The notes beneath the pieces are model-generated. The model saw nothing but the letters and a program-made list of their open reading frames with translations, was not told the DNA's origin and did no database searches. DNA of 64,000 nucleotides from Arcicella rosea. GTDB taxonomy: Bacteria; Bacteroidota; Bacteroidia; Cytophagales; Spirosomataceae. The stretch covers positions 280,104 through 344,103 of the forward strand of contig NZ_JBEUMS010000006.1 of assembly GCF_040543805.1 (NCBI RefSeq), written 5' to 3'. The translations under genes were made by a program, and so were the position numbers. Positions 36,301-43,053 of this stretch are shown piece by piece; within the stretch, counting starts at the first letter, position 1; each line of letters opens with the position of its first letter.

Positions 36301-36813
36301 ATGCTTTCGGATGTGATGTTATTGGAGAAATCAGCCAATGATAAAATTAATTTACAATTAGAGAACATTGATATTATATCTTTGATTAAAGAACTTAACA
36401 ACCAATATTATAATGAAAGAAAAGACAACCGAAAATTAGAACTGATTTTGCCTACAGAAAGTAAAGAAATTTTTTCTGATGCTTCTTTGTTGAAGCACAT
36501 TATCAATAATTTGATTGATAATGCTTTTAAATATTCTAAAGATGCACCAAACCCCAGTTTAATACTCGCAATTAACGACAAGGATTTTAAAATCATTATT
36601 CAAGATTATGGTATTGGTATTCCTTTAGAAGATCAACAGCATTTGTTTGAGATATTTTTCAGAGCCAATAATGTTTTAAATATCGACGGTACAGGCTTAG
36701 GATTGAACATTACAAAAGAATTTACTCAAAAACTTGGCGGAACGATTAGTTTCAAAAGTGAAGTAGGTAAAGGAACAGAATTTACTTTGGTATTTCCTAA
36801 GCATTATTCTTGA
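33385..36813 (+). CDS. Soluble histidine kinase with seven PAS domains
   Basis: A 1142-residue kinase with no membrane helix. Seven PAS domains lie at about 10-130, 140-255, 265-385, 395-515, 525-640, 648-775 and 780-895; several begin with the usual LIDNTSDIVWSVD or IIENFTEGFALVD type of helix. The HisKA box FASHEFRTPL has His924, and the HATPase_c domain has INNLIDNAFKYS, DYGIGIP and GTGLGLNITKEF. No in-frame ATG is close, and GTG at 33385 fits the start of the first PAS domain. No response regulator is adjacent. PAS domains without visible cofactor motifs leave the signal unknown (redox, light and small ligands are all possible). Confidence 0.9.
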   Translation: MKSTSNKNQTIEKSIDNSPVAMFQLVLSTDGKISFPYVSRDIEHIFFEADKATFQSTPSIYFASIFEEDYQSFFTTLENSQKEQSNWFYEFRIKQDEHDFRWIRVLANPEVNVDGSIIWHGYFKDISIRRATDESYKMIEKRFSSIIENFTEGFALVDVEGTILEISPSGKKILGFYNDENTSTIKNKLNIHPEDIATLANLFLAVIANPTQTEKMEFRIIMPDGTEKWLETTIHNLLENQAIKTVLLNFRDINEQVLARKQKEFDAKNLKSLIDNTSDIVWSVDTSCRLISFNTAYEKLVFEYIQENIFPGKNILETLTFSPSHLALFTSYYKRAFEGETFTVQYNISYLKDLWREVSFYPIKLDGKVIGTACYGKDITERKLYEVALQKTNEQLLAAQNIAKLGYWEVDLVGENHFWSDEMYHIFEIDFAQSPLNLTDAFNYVHEDDREKLLEQHQLMMTENKYLNLDFRLKMPNGQIKYLVMNAKLNKDENGKNIQIRITSQDITEKKKAENDVIQRENRLKALIEKSTEGIAIVNANKEIIDISPVGKKIFGINSIEEYDRNSVHPDDLKELGIVFEQVYKQPDYSPTASFRYIKPNGEVLWIETHFNNQLAEPSIEGIIMNFMDITKIKIAEQLLKSEQYLLRTIIDNLPLNVYVKDLASRKTLINKAELEYLGFKDEKEGLGKNDYETFTAEYAKIFIEEDQTVFKTGKAIINKETLIEDPTKKRVWYLLSKIPLVNEQGEIDRLIGISIDITEQKLAQEQLSASELMFKNLAKNVPGVVYQLCVEADGTTHFPYLSAKIQEIFGIDFDSKEKDLAKHIYSEDKITFLNSIYVAMISKSNWSYEGRIQADNGEIKWFQGMSSPTIMGDRIIFNGILIDISERKNAEESKKQLRQLELSLEKEREINLLKSRFISFASHEFRTPLATIVTSIDILGIYTNMLSDAEVKDKLKHHLNRVTSQANRLTEMLSDVMLLEKSANDKINLQLENIDIISLIKELNNQYYNERKDNRKLELILPTESKEIFSDASLLKHIINNLIDNAFKYSKDAPNPSLILAINDKDFKIIIQDYGIGIPLEDQQHLFEIFFRANNVLNIDGTGLGLNITKEFTQKLGGTISFKSEVGKGTEFTLVFPKHYS

Positions 36814-36940
36814 GTGCTAATGTTTAAATTAGCAAAAATATCATTTATTGGTGACAACAAAAGCGAATAATAGCAAACTCAACAAAATCAAAAAAATGAT
36901 TAACTTGCTAAACAATTATCCCTGAATTCAAAAACTCCCC

Positions 36941-38176
36941 ATGTCGGCAAAACGCAATCCCGCAATTCTATTTATTTTTATTACTATTCTTATTGATGTG
37001 TTAGGTATCGGAATCATTATTCCTGTTTTACCTAAATTATTACAAGAACTTACTGGTAAAGGACTTAGTGAAGCTTCACAATATTCTGGTTTTATGATGG
37101 CGGCTTATGCAGTTATGCAATTCATTTTTTCTCCGATTTTAGGTGGATTAAGTGATAAGTATGGTCGTCGTCCTATTATTCTAGGTTCGCTATTTGGTTT
37201 TGGATTAGATTATATTCTTTTGGGTTTTGCACCAACTATTGCATGGCTTTTTGCAGGAAGAATTATTGCAGGAATTACGGGAGCAAGCTTTACAACGGCT
37301 TCTGCTTACATTGCTGATATTTCAAATGATGAAAATCGGTCTAAAAACTTTGGAATGATTGGTGCAGCTTTTGGTATTGGGTTTATCATTGGACCAGTCA
37401 TTGGTGGAGTATTAGGAGATATAGGTGCAAGAGTACCTTTTTTTGTAGCGGCAGGACTAACCCTTCTTAATTGGCTTTATGGTTATTTTGTATTACCAGA
37501 ATCTTTGTCGCAAGATCATAGAAGAGATTTTGATTGGAAAAGAGCAAATCCAATAGGTTCATTAAAAAACTTAGGTCGTTATCCAGTTGTGTTAGGTTTG
37601 GTAGGTGCATTTTTCTGTCTTCAATTGGCAGGACAAACGCATCCAAGCACATGGTCGTATTTTACCATGAAAGAATTTAATTGGACATTGGCAGAAGTTG
37701 GATACTCACTTTCTTTTGTGGGTTTAGTAGTTGCCATTGTACAAGGGGGTTTAAATAGAATTATCAATCCAAAGTTAGGAGATAGAAACTCTGTTATGGT
37801 AGGATTGTTATTTTATGCCGCAGGTTTTGCTTTATTTGCTTTGGCTACAAAAGGATGGATGATGTATGCCTTTATGATTCCTTTTGGTTTGGGTGGTATT
37901 GCTGGTCCAGCTTTACAAAGTATTATTTCGAAACAAGTACCAGCCAATGAACAAGGGGAATTACAAGGAGGTTTGACAAGCTTACAAAGTGTTACTACTA
38001 TATTCGGACCTTTGTTAGCTTCTAATTTATTTGCTTACTTTTCAGCAGATGATGCGCCAATATTCTTTCCTGGAGCAGCATTTATGATGGCAGCTTTCCT
38101 AACAATTATTGCTTTGGTAATAGCTTTAAAATCGTTTCCTAAAAACAAACTGGCAACAGAGGCAATTGAGAGTTAG
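36941..38176 (+). CDS. MFS exporter, TCR/Tet family
   Basis: A 411-residue twelve-helix transporter of the drug:H+ antiporter DHA1 group. The start ILIDVLGIGIIIPVLPKLLQ, motif A GGLSDKYGRRPII after helix 2, and ITGASFTTASAYIADI all match TetA-type proteins. The conserved Asp15-equivalent (ILIDVLG) and Arg/Asp of motif A are present. Such proteins in environmental Bacteroidota are annotated as tetracycline exporters, but the real substrate is often unknown. There is no TetR gene next to it. Confidence 0.88.
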   Translation: MSAKRNPAILFIFITILIDVLGIGIIIPVLPKLLQELTGKGLSEASQYSGFMMAAYAVMQFIFSPILGGLSDKYGRRPIILGSLFGFGLDYILLGFAPTIAWLFAGRIIAGITGASFTTASAYIADISNDENRSKNFGMIGAAFGIGFIIGPVIGGVLGDIGARVPFFVAAGLTLLNWLYGYFVLPESLSQDHRRDFDWKRANPIGSLKNLGRYPVVLGLVGAFFCLQLAGQTHPSTWSYFTMKEFNWTLAEVGYSLSFVGLVVAIVQGGLNRIINPKLGDRNSVMVGLLFYAAGFALFALATKGWMMYAFMIPFGLGGIAGPALQSIISKQVPANEQGELQGGLTSLQSVTTIFGPLLASNLFAYFSADDAPIFFPGAAFMMAAFLTIIALVIALKSFPKNKLATEAIES

Positions 38177-38400
38177 TGAGTTGTGAATTTTGAGTTGTAA
38201 ATTTTGAGTTGTGAATTAGTTAATTTGTTATGAATAAGGTTAAGCATTTTTTTAAATGAAGTTAATCAAAAGAAAAGAGTAATCTATTTTACTTTATTAA
38301 ATCGACAACTCATTAAATCACTAATTCACAACTCACTCAATCACTAACTCAAAATTCACAACTCATCACTCAAAACTCATCACTCAAAACACTTCTCCAT
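38174..38400. repeat. Degenerate 7/14-bp repeats (TGAGTTG TGAATTT type), both orientations
   Basis: Just after the MFS stop, GAGTTGTGAATTTT and near copies run head to tail with a 14-bp period (38184-38220). The complement (AATTCACAACTCA, ACTCAAAACTCATCACTCAA) fills 38305-38392. The two blocks could pair into a long stem. Short pieces of the same heptamers appear after other genes in the window. This covers most of the 372-bp gap before the next gene. Confidence 0.6.
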
Positions 38401-38548
38401 TCATCCTCCAAAATCACTGATTGTCATGATAGTGTTTTGTGGTAAAAATATTCCTTGCTACATTTCAAACATAATTAGATACAAATTGTATTTACGGAAA
38501 ACCAAAACAATTAAAATCAATTCAAACATATTTAACACAAACATAAAC

Positions 38549-39280
38549 ATGAAATTTTCAAAAATGATAAGCGCTGCTTTGGTTGTTATGGTAACAACAG
38601 CAAGTGCTTTTGCACAAACAGCCGATGAAATTGTAACAAAACATATTGAGGCAATTGGAGGTGCAGAAAAATGGAAAGCATTGAAAAGCATAGAGATGAA
38701 AAATAAGTTTTCGGTGCAAGGCATGGATATTGAAAGTAAAACTGTAATTGTAGCTGGGAAATCTTTAAGAACGGATATTTCTGTAATGGGGCAAGAAATT
38801 GTTACGGTAGTAGATGGCGAAACAGGTTGGTCTATCAGACCTACTATGATGCAAGGAACTGGAGCACCAGAAGATATGCCATTAGCTATGGTAAGAGAGT
38901 CTCGTAAACAGTTAAATTTAGGAGGTTCATTGATTGGCTACAAAGAAAATGGTTCAACCTTAGAATTAGTAGGTACTGAAAAAATAGATGGTGCTGATGC
39001 TTACAAATTGAAATTGGTAGAAAAAAACGGAGAAGAAACTAATATTTATCTTTCAACTTCAACATATTATACTTTAAAAACAAGTGGAAAGCGTAAAGTT
39101 CAAGGACAAGAAATTGATGCTGAAGTGACATATTCAAACTTTAAACCAATAGAAGGTCTAATCTTTGCACATACGATGGAAACGCCTAGTCCGATGGGTG
39201 GAAGTATGACGATAGAAACAGAATCAATCAAATTGAATCCAAAGGTAGATGAAGCAATCTTCAAAAAGCCAGCGAAATAG
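38549..39280 (+). CDS. LolA-like/outer-membrane lipoprotein-sorting-type secreted protein
   Basis: The ATG at 38549 gives 243 residues with a signal peptide (MISAALVVMVTTASAFA-Q). The mature part begins DEIVTKHIEAIGGAEKWKAL, the usual opening of Bacteroidota proteins with a LolA/LppX-type half-barrel. These bind lipid or lipoprotein acyl chains in the periplasm. Later strands (VDGETGWSIRP; DGADAYKLKLVEKNGEETNI; FEPIEGLIFA-like) fit that fold. The in-frame extension back to 38426 is rejected, as it precedes the signal peptide. The exact role is unknown. Confidence 0.75.
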   Translation: MKFSKMISAALVVMVTTASAFAQTADEIVTKHIEAIGGAEKWKALKSIEMKNKFSVQGMDIESKTVIVAGKSLRTDISVMGQEIVTVVDGETGWSIRPTMMQGTGAPEDMPLAMVRESRKQLNLGGSLIGYKENGSTLELVGTEKIDGADAYKLKLVEKNGEETNIYLSTSTYYTLKTSGKRKVQGQEIDAEVTYSNFKPIEGLIFAHTMETPSPMGGSMTIETESIKLNPKVDEAIFKKPAK

Positions 39281-39297
39281 ATATTATTAAATAGACA

Positions 39298-39338
39298 TAA
39301 AACGAGCCATTTTTCAGTGAAAAATGGCTCGTTTTATT
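39298..39338. terminator. Terminator between LolA-like gene and lipoprotein gene
   Basis: A perfect 16-bp stem: AAAACGAGCCATTTTT (39298-39313) with AAAAATGGCTCGTTTT (39319-39334), loop CAGTG. It serves the plus-strand gene and, with A-rich flanks, possibly the convergent minus-strand gene. Confidence 0.85.
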
Positions 39339-39370
39339 ATAAATAGCAAGACCGAATTATCGACAGCCCA

Positions 39371-40336
39371 TTATTTTTGTACTTTAATATCAAGGCTAAC
39401 TGTACCAGCCACACCCGCTACTACACTATTCACTTTGATAAGTCCTTTCTTGCCTCTACCATTCAAGAAAGCATAAACTTTACCAGCTTCAATCGCAATA
39501 AATTGCGGTGCAGTATTCGAGATACTTAAAGCTCCCAATGTTAAATCATCAGCCGTAGCAAAGTCAACCGCTGTTGGCGCCACTGCAAAATAAGTAGCAG
39601 AACCTCCGCCAGTATAAGAACCCGAACAATCTGTAGCAGTAGCAACAGTGCTTAAGCTAAAGCTTGCACTTCTAGCAGGATTCGACATCAAAGTTGATTT
39701 CACAGGCGAACCTACAGAAGCATACGTAATATCTACATACTTCATATTTGAATCTAAGTCACATACTTTATAAATATCACCCGTTGCAGAAGTTACTCTT
39801 GAACCTGCAGCATTCGACTGCGCTCCTAAAGTAATTGAAGGCCAAGAAGCAATCTGTGCTTGTGAAGAAACATTCACTACCAAAGTTCTACGAGTTACGT
39901 TAGCAGAAGTACTGTTGGCATCTGTTGAAGTATTGTCATACACATCAAAGTGAATATATACTTTTCCAGAAGTTGGTGAAACAGTGTATTCAACTGTTTG
40001 TGTTTGCTCGTCTTTATTTTTCAATTTAATTTCAAACAAAGGCGTTGCATTGGCTGGACGGTAATTCGCAGTAGTCTCAACAAATACTCTCAAGATACGT
40101 GGTTTCCCACCCGAAGCTGTTTTTTTAATTAATAAAGAAACGTTTACGTTATCGCCATTAGCCGCCACTACAGACGACGTAGCGTTGATAGTTGGGTCAG
40201 TAAAAGTAACATCTAGTCCACCCGTTGCAGCAGGCAAAGTATTGTCAACAGTTGTTGGTTGAATATCTGGCGTAACACCGCAAGCAGAAACCAAAGCCAC
40301 TAAAAGGGCCAAAAATAAGTTAGAAAGTTTTTTCAT
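39371..40336 (-). CDS. Surface or periplasmic lipoprotein of unknown function
   Basis: The start at 40336 (MKKLSNLFLALLVALVSACG) gives 321 residues with a lipobox VSAC (Cys19). The mature chain is rich in Ser, Thr and Ala, and all-beta in character (KPRILRVFVETTANY; TVEYTVSPTSGKVYIHFDVYD). It resembles the immunoglobulin-like lipoproteins that Bacteroidota display on the surface, but no family is certain. The further in-frame extension (to 40414) lacks a signal sequence. A consensus promoter lies about 150 bases upstream, giving a long untranslated leader. Confidence 0.7.
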   Translation of the reverse strand: MKKLSNLFLALLVALVSACGVTPDIQPTTVDNTLPAATGGLDVTFTDPTINATSSVVAANGDNVNVSLLIKKTASGGKPRILRVFVETTANYRPANATPLFEIKLKNKDEQTQTVEYTVSPTSGKVYIHFDVYDNTSTDANSTSANVTRRTLVVNVSSQAQIASWPSITLGAQSNAAGSRVTSATGDIYKVCDLDSNMKYVDITYASVGSPVKSTLMSNPARSASFSLSTVATATDCSGSYTGGGSATYFAVAPTAVDFATADDLTLGALSISNTAPQFIAIEAGKVYAFLNGRGKKGLIKVNSVVAGVAGTVSLDIKVQK

Positions 40337-40481
40337 GATTTTTGAAGAGTAAAATAAAAAGCAAGGATTATGTTTATGTATCTGATAAGAAAATCGTGCC
40401 ATGACGCTTATCACAGCTTAAATAGAAACAGAAAGAGTATTGAAAATCAATATGTAACAAATAATCGTCGGCAATTTTCCT

Positions 40482-40513
40482 CAAATTTACGCACATCGGC
40501 TGGCTTTAGCAAA
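40482..40513 (-). promoter_or_regulatory. Promoter of the lipoprotein gene
   Basis: On the minus strand, TTTG (40513-40510), a 20-base spacer, then TAAATTTG (40489-40482). This matches the Bacteroidota -33/-7 pair. It implies a leader of roughly 140 bases. Confidence 0.6.
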
Positions 40514-40561
40514 CGAAGCACATCATCATGTGGTTAAGAAAAATAGGCTATTTTACCTTTC

Positions 40562-40912
40562 ATGACTGAGCCTCAGTTAGTTTTAAGCGAAATCTGCCCA
40601 CCAAAAATCACTACTTTTTTACGAAACACAAGCACAAAAAGGATAAAATTTTCCTCTTTTTACCCCAATTTTCCATATAAAAGAGGAAAATTTGTGTCTT
40701 TTTTATGGAAAGTTGCTTCTTCAAGTAGCAAAATTCCTTCTTTTTTGCGGAATATTGCGGTATTAACAAGAAAATTCCCTTCTTTTTTACGGATAATTGC
40801 GGTTTTAGGTAGGAGATTTGCTATTCTAATAACCAAATTTCTATCTCAGAATAGGAATACTCCTTCTTTTTTGCGGGAAATTGCGGTTTTTAACAGAATT
40901 GACTCAGTGTGA
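40562..40912 (+). repeat. Tandem array C: 21/42-bp repeats carrying an open frame
   Basis: An open frame of 116 codons (ATG 40562) is built almost entirely of heptads: IPSFLRN, IAVLTRK, FPSFLRI, IAVLGRR and so on. The anchor residues fall at codons 19, 33, 47, 61, 75 and 103, all in 14-codon (42-bp) register. In DNA the two alternating 21-bp halves are TTCCTTCTTTTTTGCGG-like and AATATTGCGGTATTAAC-like. A strong terminator follows on the same strand (40926-40961), so it may be transcribed. The peptide is basic and low in complexity; I do not claim a protein-coding gene. Confidence 0.7.
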
Positions 40913-40925
40913 TTAATCAAAAAAT

Positions 40926-40961
40926 GGCATCAGGAATATGTTTTCTTGATGCCGTTTTTTT
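40926..40961 (+). terminator. Terminator after array C
   Basis: GGCATCA (40926-40932) pairs with TGATGCC (40947-40953), extended by weaker A/T pairs, and is followed by GTTTTTTT. It is oriented for plus-strand transcription, although the only thing upstream on that strand is array C. Confidence 0.7.
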
Positions 40962-40982
40962 GTGCAATTAGTATAAATAAAT

Positions 40983-41082
40983 AAATCCCGAAGGCGTGAT
41001 ACTATTAAATGTTTCACCCTTTCAGGGTTCTATAAACGATATTTCAATTTATTGCTATAATCCTGACATCCCTTCGGGATTT
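40983..41082. repeat. MITE/REP-like element R3 with terminal inverted repeats
   Basis: A 100-bp element with ends AAATCCCGAAGG (40983-40994) and CCTTCGGGATTT (41071-41082), perfect 12-bp inverted repeats. Inside are GTTTCACCCTTTCAGGGTTC and TTGCTATAATCCTGACATCC, which are the reverse complements of the parts of R1 and R2. No transposase is in the element, so it would need one in trans. Confidence 0.75.
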
Positions 41083-41150
41083 AAAGAGAGGCTTTATGGC
41101 TTTTAACGAAACCATTCCTAAGCTGTTTCCAATTTGGAGAAGCGTGGGGT

Positions 41151-41190
41151 TTTCTATTAGCAGGCGAATTAATTCGCTTGCTAATAGAAA
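41151..41190. repeat. 40-bp palindrome upstream of the NTF2-like gene
   Basis: TTTCTATTAGCAGGCGAATT is followed directly by AATTCGCTTGCTAATAGAAA. All pairs are complementary except one G/T, which would be a G-U pair in RNA. An A run follows. It may be a terminator-like hairpin or a MITE remnant. Confidence 0.6.
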
Positions 41191-41328
41191 AAAGTATAAT
41201 TCAAAAACTTTTTATTAAATTAAAAATTAGTTTAACTAGCTTATCTACAAACCTTTATTTCATCTTTTCAGGCTTTTAAAGTATATTTATCTAACAAATT
41301 AAAACCCAAACTAAAACCTTGAAAGTAC

Positions 41329-41766
41329 ATGAAAAATCTTGTTCTTCTTATTATTTTATTCACTTGTTTCGCTTGTAATTCTACTGAAAAGCCAATTACC
41401 TCTGCCAATCCTCACGAAGCTTTTATCAAACAATATTTTGAGTATTTCAATCAACATGATTGGCAGAAAATGGCAAGTATGTATGCTGATACTGCTGATT
41501 TTAAAGACCCTTCTTTAGGACAAAGTATCGTAAAACAAACGCATGAACAAACTATTAAAAAATATAGCGAATTAAACCAAGCTTTTCCAGACCTTAAAGA
41601 TTCTGTTACTAATATTTATCTCGCTGGCGAAAAACACATTGTTGTAGAATTTATTTCAAAAGGGACTGCTCCCGATAAATCTGCTTTTGTTTTACCCATC
41701 TGTACCATCTTCACGATTGAAAACGGAGTAATCACAAAGGATTTTACTTATTACGATAATTTCTGA
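41329..41766 (+). CDS. NTF2/SnoaL-like lipoprotein
   Basis: A 145-residue protein with a lipobox FACN (Cys16) after VLLIILFTC. The mature chain has the NTF2-like layout: helix FIKQYFEYFNQHDWQKMASM, then YADTADFKDPSLGQ, and later strands ending TIENGVITKDFTYYDNF. The SnoaL-like family covers small binding proteins and a few enzymes; nothing here fixes the ligand. It is a single gene after a cluster of repeats. Confidence 0.75.
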   Translation: MKNLVLLIILFTCFACNSTEKPITSANPHEAFIKQYFEYFNQHDWQKMASMYADTADFKDPSLGQSIVKQTHEQTIKKYSELNQAFPDLKDSVTNIYLAGEKHIVVEFISKGTAPDKSAFVLPICTIFTIENGVITKDFTYYDNF

Positions 41767-41930
41767 TTTCTACATTCATTTATAGCTCACCAAGTAACAT
41801 ATTTCCGAGTAACTTATTTTTTCGGTCTAAAACTGACCTGTTTTGTCTGCTTTTGGGTAAAACCACCTTGTTATCCTTATTGAATTTAGCCAAATTGTAG
41901 TGTTATCCAATTTAAAAAATCCTCTTCATC

Positions 41931-43040
41931 ATGGCTAAGTTTTCTCTGTTACTCTTTATTAGTTTCTGTACTACTTTATGGAATAGTTTATTGGCACAAT
42001 CAAAAATTGATAGCTTACTCCCTACTCGTGGTTTTTGTATTACAGCGCCAAAAGCACAAAAAGTGGATGATTTTGTCAAGTTTATTCAAGAAGAATTAGC
42101 ACCCAGACAAGTAAATACACTCATCCTGCGAGTTGATTATAACTATCAATTTGAAAGTCATCCAGAACTCCGTGACCCCGAAGCACTTTCTAAAAAGGGT
42201 GTAAAGAAATTGGTTAGTGTTTGTAAGAAAAACAATATTCGTATCATTCCGCAAATCAATTTATTGGGACATCAGTCTTGGGCAGCTACTACCACAAATC
42301 TGCTAAAAGTATATCCTGAATTTGATGAAACACCAGCCGTAAAAATGCCAGAAAAATATGTTTGGCCCAATCCAGATGGTTTGTATTGTAAAAGTTATTG
42401 CCCGCTACATCCAACAGTGCATAAAGTAGTTTTTGCATTGATAGATGAAATCTGTGAAGTATTTGAAACAAATGCTTTCCATGCAGGAATGGATGAAGTA
42501 TTTTATATTGGCGATGATAAATGTCCGAGATGTTCAGGAAGAGATAAAGCTGAATTATTTGCTGGAGAAGTGAATGAAATCAGAAATCATTTAGCGATAA
42601 AAAATAGAAAACTCTGGATTTGGGGAGACCGACTAATTGATGGAAAAACCACTGGAATAGGCATGTGGGAAGGTAGTTTTAACAATACACATAGGGCAAT
42701 AGATTTAATTGCTAAAGACGTGACTATTTGTGATTGGCATTACGAACGCCCCGACCAAACGGCTGTTTATTTTGCCATGAAAGGTTTTGATGTAATTACT
42801 TGTCCGTGGAGAATGCCCAAATTTGCTGTGATTCAAACACAGGATATGCTTAAATTCAGACAATCGTCCACTGCTACGATGAAACCTCATTTTCAAGGAA
42901 TGATGCAAACGGTTTGGTCGAGTGCGGAATCTTTTTTGGATGAGTTTTATGGAAGAAATCCCAACAAAACAGTAGAAGAAAATTCTTCCACAAACTGTTT
43001 TAAAGCCATGTTTACAGAAATTAATCAACTAATAAAGTAA
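41931..43040 (+). CDS. Glycoside hydrolase family 20-type protein (beta-N-acetylhexosaminidase-like)
   Basis: A 369-residue secreted protein with a signal peptide (LLLFISFCTTLWNSLLAQ). The TIM-barrel strands of GH20 are visible: NTLILRVDYNYQF, IRIIPQINLLGHQSW, and the catalytic pair in FHAGMDEVFYI (Asp188-Glu189), where Glu is the acid and Asp assists the N-acetyl group. Cys pairs (CPRC) follow. It lacks the usual N-terminal GH20b domain, so it is a short single-domain member. It is followed after 13 bases by a DUF5009 membrane protein, suggesting amino-sugar release and use. Confidence 0.8.
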   Translation: MAKFSLLLFISFCTTLWNSLLAQSKIDSLLPTRGFCITAPKAQKVDDFVKFIQEELAPRQVNTLILRVDYNYQFESHPELRDPEALSKKGVKKLVSVCKKNNIRIIPQINLLGHQSWAATTTNLLKVYPEFDETPAVKMPEKYVWPNPDGLYCKSYCPLHPTVHKVVFALIDEICEVFETNAFHAGMDEVFYIGDDKCPRCSGRDKAELFAGEVNEIRNHLAIKNRKLWIWGDRLIDGKTTGIGMWEGSFNNTHRAIDLIAKDVTICDWHYERPDQTAVYFAMKGFDVITCPWRMPKFAVIQTQDMLKFRQSSTATMKPHFQGMMQTVWSSAESFLDEFYGRNPNKTVEENSSTNCFKAMFTEINQLIK

Positions 43041-43053
43041 TCATTCAAAGCAA

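Noticed and set aside
36941..38176. Confirmed tetracycline resistance operon
   Set aside because: The MFS protein is TetA-like, but no TetR gene is next to it and the TetX-like gene is 26 kb away. Drug resistance cannot be stated from sequence alone.
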